A stretch of 64,000 nt of DNA from Acidobacteriota bacterium (lineage in GTDB: Bacteria; Acidobacteriota; Vicinamibacteria; Vicinamibacterales; JAKQTR01). The notes under the pieces are model-generated. The model had not been told where the DNA came from, made no database searches, and saw only the letters and a list, made by a program, of their open reading frames with translations. Both the position numbers and the translations under genes were made by a program. Within the stretch, counting starts at the first letter, position 1. Each line of letters starts with the position of its first letter. This document shows, piece after piece, positions 20,301 to 26,527 of this stretch. The stretch covers positions 186,001 to 250,000 of the forward strand of contig JAPKZQ010000015.1 in assembly GCA_026393675.1 (NCBI GenBank), in the 5' to 3' direction.

Positions 20301-20721
20301 GCTCGCGTCCTGGCATCAGCACAGCGATCCCGGAGTGAAGTACTTCTCCGGCACTGGCACGTACACCAAGACCGTCCAGGCTCCGGCGGAGTGGTTCCAG
20401 TCTGGCGCGCGGCTGTGGCTCGACCTGGGCGATGTGAAGAACATCGCCGAGGTCACGGTCAACGGCAAGGCGCTCGGCACGTACTGGAAGACACCGTTCC
20501 GGGTGGACGTGACGTCCGCGCTGAAGCCGGGCGCGAACACCCTGGAAGTCAAAGTGATCAACCTGTGGGTCAACCGGCTGATCGGCGACCAGCAGGAGGG
20601 CATCACCACGAAGTACACCTACACGGCGCAACAGTTCTACCGCGCCGATTCGCCACTGTTGCCGTCCGGACTGATCGGGCCCGTGCAGGTGATCCGGTCG
20701 TTCGGCAAGTCGCGCGAGTGA
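17311..20721 (+). CDS. exported glycosyl hydrolase, GH106-like alpha-L-rhamnosidase
   Basis: 1136 residues with an N-terminal hydrophobic signal. The segment VWWHWMSGNVTKEGIKADLE followed by GIAGFQNFDAG is typical of the GH106 family, whose known members remove alpha-linked L-rhamnose. A long catalytic region continues with TDSWEAGVANWTNDM and ESHENGRAF. Beta-sandwich modules, including a galactose-binding-like C-terminus (ARLWLDLGDVKNIAEVTVNG), close the protein. A Gly-rich insert lies near residues 275-285 and another near 340-370. GGGAG stands before the ATG. It is the last complete gene of the sugar locus. Confidence 0.9.
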   Translation: MRLSGRSRWLTAAAAVVVGIGIWAGVVRTQGDALLAGFQNPPDSAKPRVWWHWMSGNVTKEGIKADLEWMKRSGIAGFQNFDAGLNTPQVVEKRLVFMTPEWKDAFKYATTLADQLGLEMAIAGSPGWSESGGPWVTPAQAMKKYVWSETRVDGGRPFTGSLPKPFTATGPYQNQVGGRGGFGGGPAATQAPQPPPEFYADAAVVAYRAPDSDRPMIASSPKVTSSGGAFDVAALTDGDLAKATLLPAAPVGERAWIQYEFPQTATIRGVSFITAGGGGGGRGGGAIAAQQLEASDDGTQFRVVTAIQPGARTMAFAPVTARVFRMSILTPQPQQNQARAGAGGAIGGGQAGAQGGGRAQAPAVPAGTQIAEFVLHTAVVNRFQEKAAFSAATNIYAMATPAVPPAEAIRKAEVVDLTSKMRADGTLDWTPPAGNWVVLRIGYSLTGQQNRPASPEATGLEVDKLNKGYVKGYFDNYLDQYKDATGGLMGTRGLQYVITDSWEAGVANWTNDMIAEFAKRRGYDIKPWLPALTGRIVESAEASDRFLWDFRKTLTEMTAEYHYDQLTDLLAARGMARYTESHENGRAFIADGMEVKAKAAVPMSAMWTAQANRPSSQFDADIRESASVAHIYGQNLVAAESLTAGSGAWSFSPETLKPTADRELSMGLNRFVIHTSVHQPVNDKIPGLGLGPFGQWFTRHETWAEQAKVWTTYLSRSSYLLQQGKFVADIAYYYGEDSNVTALFQGNPPPIPAGYNFDYVNSDVVKNRLTVSPAGLLTTATGMSYRVLALDPNSQHMPLAVLRKVRDMVIAGAVVVGPRPIESPSLSDDAADFKSIADQLWSGTTGKGRVLTGSIADAVTSLKVAADFEYTKPQADTELAFVHRQLTDGDVYWVSHRNARAEDVEVTFRVQGKAPELWHAETGSVEPASYRTVDGRTIVSLSLHSNDAVFVVFRKAATAPSRTIARPVETKLASVDGPWDVAFQPNRGAPANVTLSALASWHQHSDPGVKYFSGTGTYTKTVQAPAEWFQSGARLWLDLGDVKNIAEVTVNGKALGTYWKTPFRVDVTSALKPGANTLEVKVINLWVNRLIGDQQEGITTKYTYTAQQFYRADSPLLPSGLIGPVQVIRSFGKSRE

Positions 20722-20816
20722 TGAAAGACGATCCGATCCGCCGTGCGGGATGGCCCCGCAGAGACGCGCTGAAGGCTATCGCGATGTTGGCCTGTCTTGG
20801 GGGTGGAATCTCTTAG
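20721..20816 (+). pseudogene. orphan Tat signal peptide: 5' remnant of a deleted exported-enzyme gene
   Basis: An ATG overlaps the TGA of the GH106 gene (TGATG), as in tight operons, and opens a 31-codon frame that stops at 20814-20816. The peptide contains RRDALKAIAMLACLGGG, a well-formed twin-arginine signal, but nothing follows. The stop falls together with the end of the convergent DUF1801 gene. I infer that a further exported enzyme of the locus once began here and was removed by a deletion or insertion whose junction is at about 20810. Confidence 0.6.
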
Positions 20817-21232
20817 GACTTCGCTTTCTTCGGAGATTTCGACTTGCCAGCAGTGTTGAGCGCGACCGCCTGGCGAACAAGCGCCTTGAAGGCGGACTCG
20901 TCAACGCCTTCTGCTTCGTGGATGTCGATCGCGCGGCGCGCGTTTCCGTCGAGACTCGAGTTGAAGAGACCGGCCGGATCCTTCAGAGACGCGCCCTTGG
21001 AGAAGGTAAGCTTCACGACATTCTTGTAGGATTCGCCCGTGCAGATGATGCCGTCGTGCGACCAGACCGGAACGCCCCTCCACTTCCACTCCTCGACCAC
21101 CTCAGGGTCAGCCTGTTTGATGAGACCGCGCATATGGGAGAGCGTCTTGCCCCTCCAGTCGTCCAGTTCCTTGATCCTCGCGTCGATCAGCCGGGAAGGG
21201 GATTCGCCATTGGCCGTTGCGCTCTTCTTCAT
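20813..21232 (-). CDS. DUF1801 domain protein
   Basis: 139 residues with the DUF1801 pattern (DWRGKTLSHMRGLIKQADPEV, then VWSHDGIICTGESYKNVVKL). The C-terminus is Lys-rich (KSKSPKKAKS). GAGGTG lies upstream of the ATG. These small cytoplasmic proteins have a YdhG/iron-chaperone-like fold but no settled biochemical role. The gene stands alone between the broken end of the sugar locus and the PadR module. Confidence 0.85.
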   Translation of the reverse strand: MKKSATANGESPSRLIDARIKELDDWRGKTLSHMRGLIKQADPEVVEEWKWRGVPVWSHDGIICTGESYKNVVKLTFSKGASLKDPAGLFNSSLDGNARRAIDIHEAEGVDESAFKALVRQAVALNTAGKSKSPKKAKS

Positions 21233-21316
21233 CGTGTGTGCACCTCATTCGGCTGGTCTTCCATCTTGCGAAGGCACCAATGACTATCCGCCGGTGCAGT
21301 GCCCGTGGGGGGTGCG

Positions 21317-22687
21317 TCAACGGTAGCCGAACACGGGCGGGAACATGACAACCACCAGTGCCGCCCATCCGGCGTACACGGGCAGATAGGCGATCTGCCA
21401 TCGCTCGAGGACGGCAAACGAGCCCCGGTGACGCAGGAAGCACGCATAGAGCCACGCCGACCACGCCAGGTTGACGAGCAGAATGAGATTCTCGCCCAGA
21501 GCCGCCACTCGGTTGGGAGTGAAGCCAAACTCGGAGATGCGGGCTGCGATCGCCGCGAGCGCCACCCCATCGACCACGAGCGCGCTGACCACGAGCAGCA
21601 GTTGCAGGCCGTCGAACAAGTCGGGCGGTGCCTGCGGGTCGCGCGCGGAGGCAGCGTAGAGCACCAACCCGACGACGACCGCGAGCAGCAAATCGAAGCC
21701 GATCAGCACCTCCCGCTTCACGTTGATGGGGCTGCCTGTCCACGCCATCGTGGCCAGAAACACCAGTAGCAGCACTGTGAACAGCGGCGTGAACAGCTTG
21801 GTCAGCACCGGTGCCATGTTCTCGATGACACCTTGCTTCGCCTCCACGAGCCAGGATCCGATGATGACGGCCCCCATCGCCCCGCACGGGATCAACCAGC
21901 CCCCTATGAACCACTCAGGGTTCATCCCGATGGCCTTGAACATCATCACCGTAAAGCCGGTGAGGACGCCGCCGCCGAGCGCGATGAGCACGTAGTAGAT
22001 CGCCAACTCGCCCGAGAACCGGACGAAGTTCATGCGCCCACCATCGTCGAACCAGCGGCCTCGGACATACGCGAAGCCGATGGCCATCCAAAGGGCGATT
22101 GGCAGGTGCAGAATGGCCAGCACCTCAGTGTTGCTGCCCGGGCGGAAGGGGAAGACGTTGGCGAAAACAGCCCCGGCCGCGAAGGGCAGCGCGAGCCAGA
22201 GGCCGCTTGCAACGCTTGAACCACGCTTCCACACGAAATAGGTCGCGAGCAGTGGGAACACGAACAGGCTGGCGTTCCGGGCGTAGAACGGATCGTCGCC
22301 GCCGCCGAGCCGAAGACCGAACAGCGCCGGTACCTTGATGGCCAACGCCGCAGCGACGGCAAGGCTCAGGACGACGAGCGTCTCGGCGTGTGCGGTGTTC
22401 GCCGACTCATCGGCAGCGTCGGGGGCAATGACCAGCTGCTTCCACAGCCGCTCGGAGTGCGCGCGTGCAAACTCGCGTGACAGCGCATCGAGGCTGCCCA
22501 TGCGCTTGACCGCAACTAAGAAAGCTTCATCCCCTGCCAGGCCGGCCTCGGTGAGCGCCACCAGCTGGTCGCGCAGATGTCCCTCGAGCTCCTCTACGTC
22601 GGGACCGTGAAGGGCCTGCCGGCGGCGTACGTACGCCCGCCACTGCGCGATTTGCTCCTCGAGCGGTCGATCGGCGAAGGTCGTCAT
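21317..22687 (-). CDS. HAAS/permease-prefix membrane protein, partner of PadR
   Basis: 456 residues from the ATG at 22687, which overlaps the PadR stop codon (ATGA), so translation is probably coupled. The N-terminus (PLEEQIAQWRAYVRRR, then ELEGHLRDQL) is the helical HAAS/permease-prefix domain found fused to membrane modules. About ten hydrophobic helices follow. PadR plus HAAS-membrane protein is a known two-gene module in which the soluble domain is thought to communicate with the regulator. Transport substrate or signal unknown. Confidence 0.8.
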   Translation of the reverse strand: MTTFADRPLEEQIAQWRAYVRRRQALHGPDVEELEGHLRDQLVALTEAGLAGDEAFLVAVKRMGSLDALSREFARAHSERLWKQLVIAPDAADESANTAHAETLVVLSLAVAAALAIKVPALFGLRLGGGDDPFYARNASLFVFPLLATYFVWKRGSSVASGLWLALPFAAGAVFANVFPFRPGSNTEVLAILHLPIALWMAIGFAYVRGRWFDDGGRMNFVRFSGELAIYYVLIALGGGVLTGFTVMMFKAIGMNPEWFIGGWLIPCGAMGAVIIGSWLVEAKQGVIENMAPVLTKLFTPLFTVLLLVFLATMAWTGSPINVKREVLIGFDLLLAVVVGLVLYAASARDPQAPPDLFDGLQLLLVVSALVVDGVALAAIAARISEFGFTPNRVAALGENLILLVNLAWSAWLYACFLRHRGSFAVLERWQIAYLPVYAGWAALVVVMFPPVFGYR

Positions 22688-23022
22688 GCCGTGCACGCCT
22701 CCATCCAGATACCCCGCAGGGTACCGTCCACGGCCTGCCATTGCTGCCGCTGGGCTGCGAGTTGCGCCCGGCCCTGTCTAGTGATCCGATAGTACTTACG
22801 CCTGCGGCCGTTCTCGGACGCGGACCACTTCGCCGCGACATGGCCTTGGCGCTCAAGCCGGTGCAGCACGGGATAGAGCATGCCGTCGGTCCACTGCAGG
22901 TGCCCGCCTGACAACTCGGTCACTCGCTTGATGATGGCGTAGCCGTAACTGTCGCCTTCGGCAAGGATGGCGAGCACGAGCGGCGTGGCGGAAGCAGCGA
23001 CCAGGTCCTTACTCATGTCCAT
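22684..23022 (-). CDS. PadR-family transcriptional regulator
   Basis: About 112 residues. The winged helix reads LAILAEGDSYGYAIIKRVTE, followed by DGMLYPVLHRLERQGHV and RRRKYYRITRQGRAQL, the PadR signature. Longer open frames upstream are ignored because the promoter at 23033-23061 would place the transcript start at about 23026; the start codon is therefore 23022 or 23016, with almost no leader. Perhaps the mRNA is translated in a leaderless way. It is co-transcribed with the HAAS membrane gene. Confidence 0.92.
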   Translation of the reverse strand: MDMSKDLVAASATPLVLAILAEGDSYGYAIIKRVTELSGGHLQWTDGMLYPVLHRLERQGHVAAKWSASENGRRRKYYRITRQGRAQLAAQRQQWQAVDGTLRGIWMEACTA

Positions 23023-23032
23023 ACGTAGAAGT

Positions 23033-23061
23033 CTTATACATTGTTGTTCTATGTAAGTCAA
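23033..23061 (-). promoter_or_regulatory. padR promoter with embedded PadR-type operator
   Basis: Reading on the minus strand, TTGACT (23061-23056) and TATAAG (23038-23033) are separated by exactly 17 bases, each one mismatch from consensus. The spacer and the edge of the -10 hold a perfect inverted repeat, TACAT-N9-ATGTA, at 23037-23055. ACAT/ATGT half-sites are typical for PadR proteins, so autorepression is likely. Confidence 0.75.
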
Positions 23062-23206
23062 CAACCTGAGGTCAAGCCCCTCGGTTGATGGAAGCACGTA
23101 GGCGGTTGGATAACCGCGCTGCAGTGGAAGTCGACACCTCCGGCGCGGCAAATCGGTCCTGTGTAACGCCGTAGTGCTGAGATGACTCGGGAGGGCTTCC
23201 CCTTCC

Positions 23207-23986
23207 TTACAGTCGAGCCTCCAGTGCAGGCAGGACGACACCGGCCGGTCCACGCAGCACGATGTCCACGGAATCGGAAAGCGGCGTCGGCTCGACGTTG
23301 ATCTCGATGGTGGTGGCGCCGCTCATGCGAGCCAGACCAGGCAGAGCCGCGGCCGGGTGAACCAGGCCGGAGGTGCCGATGACGAGCATGACATCGGCGG
23401 CTTGCGCCTCGTCGATGGCGGAGCTGAGCACCTCAGCGTCCAATGATTCACCGAACCACACCACGTCGGGGCGCAACAGGGACCCGCAGGCGCAGCGCGG
23501 CAGCGCGTTGGGTTCGGGCGACGCATACGCAGGAGCCAGCCGGGTCTTCCACGGCGACTCATCGAGCACGACGCCACAGCGCCTCGCACAGACCGACCGC
23601 CAGATGTTGCCATGGAGTTCCACGACCCTCGCGCTGCCAGCCTGCCGGTGCAGGCCGTCGACATTCTGTGTCACGAGCGTGAACGCAGGCAGCCGACGCT
23701 CCAGCCTCGCCAGACATTCGTGACCCGCGTTGGGTCGTGCCTCGGCGATTCGCTGGCGACGCCAGAAATACCACGCCCAGACTAGAGCTGGGTTACGGCT
23801 GAAGGCCTCGATGTTCGCGAGATCCTCGGGGCGGAACTGCCTCCAGAGTCCTCCCGGTCCTCTGAATGTGGGGACACCGCTTTCGGAGGAGATTCCGGCG
23901 CCGGTCAGCGCGACCACGCGACGTGCTCCGGCTATCGCCTTCGCGGCGCGTTCGAGGGTGTCAGCCGTTGTCTGCTCGAGTGCCAT
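23207..23986 (-). CDS. cobB: Sir2-family NAD-dependent protein deacetylase (sirtuin)
   Basis: 259 residues. All sirtuin motifs are visible: ALTGAGISSESGVPTFRG for NAD binding, TQNVDGLH, the catalytic His in ELHGNIW, and a zinc site made of Cys pairs (VCARRCG and CACG). WFGESLD and IGTSGLVHPAA complete the Rossmann part. The length fits bacterial class III or related deacetylase/deacylase enzymes, which act on acyl-lysines in the cytoplasm. It is transcribed alone; the neighbours do not suggest a special target. Confidence 0.93.
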   Translation of the reverse strand: MALEQTTADTLERAAKAIAGARRVVALTGAGISSESGVPTFRGPGGLWRQFRPEDLANIEAFSRNPALVWAWYFWRRQRIAEARPNAGHECLARLERRLPAFTLVTQNVDGLHRQAGSARVVELHGNIWRSVCARRCGVVLDESPWKTRLAPAYASPEPNALPRCACGSLLRPDVVWFGESLDAEVLSSAIDEAQAADVMLVIGTSGLVHPAAALPGLARMSGATTIEINVEPTPLSDSVDIVLRGPAGVVLPALEARL

Positions 23987-24029
23987 CGTCCTGGTCCAAT
24001 GAGCGCTCTTGACGAGGCGCCCGAGCGCA

Positions 24030-24172
24030 TCAGTCCTCAGGCGGCGCTTCGCGGAGCGCGCGCTCGAGCAGGTCTGAGACGCCGAGAATCCCGGCGCTCT
24101 CGCGGAGGTAGTCGCGGTCGTCTAGATGGCGCGCGACCAGCAGAGCCGTCTCGATCGGGTCGATCGGCCTTG
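24030..24172 (-). pseudogene. 3' remnant of a protein, possibly a nucleotidyltransferase partner gene
   Basis: Directly after the stop of the 88-residue gene at 24173, the same strand reads IDPIETALLVARHLDDRDY and then LRESAGILGVSDLLERALRE before a TGA at 24030. This looks like the helical C-terminus of a larger protein; I recall similar ends in nucleotidyltransferases paired with small upstream proteins. No start codon or N-terminal domain is present. I infer an internal deletion that joined the small gene to the tail of its partner. Confidence 0.45.
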
Positions 24173-24439
24173 TCACCGGGAGATTACCCCAGCCGCATCG
24201 GGGTACGCGAGGCGAGCCAGATGCGTCCCCAGCACGATGACGGCAACCCCCAGGAAGTGCTCGCGGGATGACGCGTCAGGATGGCGCTGCCTCACCCCTG
24301 CGCACGTCATGGCGTAGGCCGCGCGCGTCAGCCCCGTCACCATCGCGGCTTTCTGCGCGGCCGACATCTGCCGCCACGATTCGATCTGTCGGCGCTCGAC
24401 GTCCGGTGATGTGTCAAGGCTGAGCGACGTCTGCGTCAC
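24173..24439 (-). CDS. small helical protein, probable partner of the broken gene downstream
   Basis: 88 residues with the string QIESWRQMSAAQKAAMVTGL and a later ERHPDA-like segment (RQRHPDASSREHFLGVAVIV). The protein has no signal or membrane helix. Similar small proteins are found ahead of nucleotidyltransferase-type genes in GC-rich bacteria, which would make it one half of a two-gene, perhaps toxin-antitoxin-like, module; I hold this only as a suggestion. Its partner here survives only as a C-terminal fragment. Confidence 0.55.
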   Translation of the reverse strand: MTQTSLSLDTSPDVERRQIESWRQMSAAQKAAMVTGLTRAAYAMTCAGVRQRHPDASSREHFLGVAVIVLGTHLARLAYPDAAGVISR

Positions 24440-24661
24440 GTCGGCAATTATAGCAGTGCTGGCAGGACCCGAGTCCGCGTTGGGCGATGGCGCTCGTCGG
24501 TGTGGTGCTGGGCTTCACCCCTGCGTTGGGGGCGGGCTTGGGCTGGTTCCGCTTTCGAGGACACTTCGCGAGTGCCGTCCGGAAGAAACTCCCGCAGGTT
24601 CTCGACGCCGGATGAAGGCCAGTTCGACGAAAAGCTTGTCGAAAGGCTACCGGGCGAAACG

Positions 24662-24734
24662 GGATGCCACCATCCCCCGCCGTTCGACGATGCTCACGGC
24701 GAAGGATGGTGGCGGGCACTTACGTGCCGATCAC
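24662..24734. repeat. dispersed hairpin repeat, copy A
   Basis: This 73-base segment matches 29623-29695 with one mismatch by eye. Its core is a long hairpin: GCCACCATCC (24666-24675) pairs with GGATGGTGGC (24704-24713), and a second GCCG/CGGC pair lies inside. Both copies begin a few bases past the stop of the same kind of coding end, so the unit moved together with a gene 3' end. It may serve as a REP-type element or a factor-independent mRNA end; there is no U-run. Confidence 0.8.
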
Positions 24735-24782
24735 AAGAATCGAAAACGAACCCGGTATCGCCGGGCCTTGGCCTCCGCGGCC
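24720..24782 (-). pseudogene. C-terminal remnant of a YncE-like beta-propeller gene
   Basis: The minus strand reads GRGGQGPAIPGSFSILVIGT and stop, which differs by only two residues from the end of the complete beta-propeller gene at 29681 (GRGGQGPVIPGSFSILVIGK). Homology stops beyond this point, so only about 20 codons of the paralogue remain, next to the shared hairpin repeat. Confidence 0.7.
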
Positions 24783-24926
24783 AACCCATTGGCCGGTTCG
24801 TTTTCGTTCGAGAATCCAGCTCCCATCTGCTAGACTGCCCCGGCCCAGCGAGTGGCAATTTGGCGTCGACGCGGGAACTCGTGAGGATCGGTCCGTCTAA
24901 GCTGACGGCACTGAAAGAGCATCCAT

Positions 24927-25193
24927 ATGGCCGACGAGACGGTGGTAAGGGACAAAGTCCTGAGCGAGCTCAGCAAGGCCTCCGGCGTTCCGAAGACGAG
25001 GCTGAAGGACGAGATGAAGCTGAGGGACGATCTCCAGATTGCGCACCAGAACTACGTCACTCTTGCGCAGAACCTCCGGTCGTTCATCAGGGAGAACAAC
25101 TTCCAGCAGACTCTGCTGCTCAATGAAATCGACACGGCGGCGGCCACGGTTGGCAGCGTCTTCCAGCTTGTCTTGAAGAGGGTCAACGGATGA
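24927..25193 (+). CDS. small helical protein, possibly acyl-carrier-protein-like without the Ser
   Basis: 88 residues, all helical in appearance. The N-terminus (VRDKVLSELSKASGVPKTRL followed by KDEMKLRDDLQ) resembles helix 1 and loop of acyl carrier proteins, but the DSL motif with the phosphopantetheine serine is replaced by QIAHQNY. No signal or membrane helix. Its stop overlaps the start of the exported protein at 25190 (ATGA), so the two are made together. The ACP resemblance is weak and functional meaning unknown. Confidence 0.6.
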   Translation: MADETVVRDKVLSELSKASGVPKTRLKDEMKLRDDLQIAHQNYVTLAQNLRSFIRENNFQQTLLLNEIDTAAATVGSVFQLVLKRVNG

Positions 25194-26209
25194 AAGCAGC
25201 AGTTACTATGCTCGTTCTCCTTGCGATGCCTTGGTCCGCGGCCTCGGCACAATCAACGGAACCTGGGCAGCGTCCGTCTCCAAAGAGCAACCCTGAACAG
25301 AGGGCCGCACCAGCAGCCGGGAACCTGTCGCCTTGGGAGCAGTTCACAAAGTACTTCCAGGTCCGAAAGGCCTTCGACGGCGGCAAGGACGAGAACGAGG
25401 CCGGTGTTTTTGGAATCATCGCTCCAGGAAAGGGTTCCCCGACGTACTGGCTGGTCGATGCCGGCGTTCGGCTGACACCTCAGGACAAGCCACTGAACAA
25501 GCAGGGCAACCTCGAGCTGTTCTACTACCCGTCGGTCGAGTGGCACCACATGAGTGCGGAGCCGCTTCTCAAGCAGGATGCGGCAAACAAGACCGGCGCA
25601 GCGTTCAACACGGAGCTCTGGTTTCCGCCAGTGACAACGTTCCACATCCGCACGTATCTCGCAGGCAAAGCTAGCCTCCAGCGGAATTTCATCAAGGACA
25701 CGACCGAGAACTCGGTGACGCTCGTGCTCGGGGCATGCGCCGAAGGCGTGGTGACGCAGGGAGTCGGATGGGAGAACGGCTTCCGCCCGTGCGCGGAGCT
25801 TACGTACAACGGCGCGCGGCGCCTGCGCTATTATCCCTACGTCGGCTACGAGCATTACGGAAAAGTGGCAATCGCGTCACAGACGACCACGTTCGCGCCC
25901 GCTTTCGACGGCTCGCTCTTCCTGATCCGGCTTCAGGCCGACGCGTATCCCTTCAACAGCGAGGCCCTGCCCGGCGATATTAAGGGCTTCGTCCTGAACT
26001 TCGACTACGCGTACCGACGGATGCTCGACGACAACCCAGGTCTCGACGCCCGAAACCTCAACATGCTGAAGCTCGGGGCCACCTACTTCTTCGTCAAAGG
26101 TCAAGTCGCTGGCGTCGGCCTGACTATCGACCTCGGTCGCTCGCCGGCCGTCAACTTCGTCAGCCAGCGGCGGGTGGTGCTGGCGTTACGGATCAAGACG
26201 AAGACTTGA
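25190..26209 (+). CDS. exported protein of unknown function, outer-membrane-barrel-like
   Basis: 339 residues with a signal peptide (MLVLLAMPWSAASAQ). The mature protein has alternating aromatic/polar strands (LELFYYPSVEWHHMSAE, RLRYYPYVGYEHYGKVAIAS, KGFVLNFDYAYRRML) and ends with hydrophobic strand VVLALRIKTKT. This resembles an outer-membrane beta barrel, though no family is recognised. Translation is coupled to the small helical protein before it. Confidence 0.75.
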   Translation: MKAAVTMLVLLAMPWSAASAQSTEPGQRPSPKSNPEQRAAPAAGNLSPWEQFTKYFQVRKAFDGGKDENEAGVFGIIAPGKGSPTYWLVDAGVRLTPQDKPLNKQGNLELFYYPSVEWHHMSAEPLLKQDAANKTGAAFNTELWFPPVTTFHIRTYLAGKASLQRNFIKDTTENSVTLVLGACAEGVVTQGVGWENGFRPCAELTYNGARRLRYYPYVGYEHYGKVAIASQTTTFAPAFDGSLFLIRLQADAYPFNSEALPGDIKGFVLNFDYAYRRMLDDNPGLDARNLNMLKLGATYFFVKGQVAGVGLTIDLGRSPAVNFVSQRRVVLALRIKTKT

Positions 26210-26340
26210 TGGCATCTGAAGGATTCGAGCGTCGTACACTCCCCTGAGGATCGATCCCGCAACATCGCCGACCGTCCGCTCGTTCATCGAGCAGCACTTG
26301 GACATGCAGTTGCATGACGTTCACTGTATGGTCAGGCCCG

Positions 26341-26403
26341 CGGACTCCCTTCTATCGATGGCGCAAGGACGTGCACCAGTACGGGCCGGACGGCGTGCGG
26401 CCC
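26341..26403 (+). pseudogene. transposase N-terminal remnant (integrase-type helix-turn-helix)
   Basis: One frame reads RTPFYRWRKDVHQYGPDGVR, which resembles the end of the helix-turn-helix in IS3/IS481-like transposases (usual pattern RTTFYRW...GPxGL). No longer frame exists on either side. The 318-base gap 26210-26527 has no other feature apart from a likely promoter region for the next gene. Confidence 0.4.
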
Positions 26404-26527
26404 GTGAACGGCGATCCGGGCGGGCATCCCCACCGCTGTGTTCCCAGGGTATAATTCCGCACCCTGGAACAGTTGGCATGTCCGCGCCCATGGCCGCGCG
26501 GCGGATCGAGGAGGGAGGACATCGATC

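Larger units (their letters stand above)
24440..24926. other. gene-poor stretch with remnants
   Basis: Apart from the hairpin repeat and the beta-propeller remnant, this region holds no gene that I can support. A 42-codon frame at 24487-24615 (beginning MALVGVVLGFTPALGAG) lacks a ribosome site. A 12-base inverted repeat, CGAAAACGAACC at 24741-24752 and GGTTCGTTTTCG at 24795-24806, flanks the remnant. Confidence 0.5.

Noticed and set aside
24487-24615. 42-codon frame MALVGVVLGFTPALGAG...
   Set aside because: No ribosome-binding site, no recognisable family, and it lies among gene remnants.
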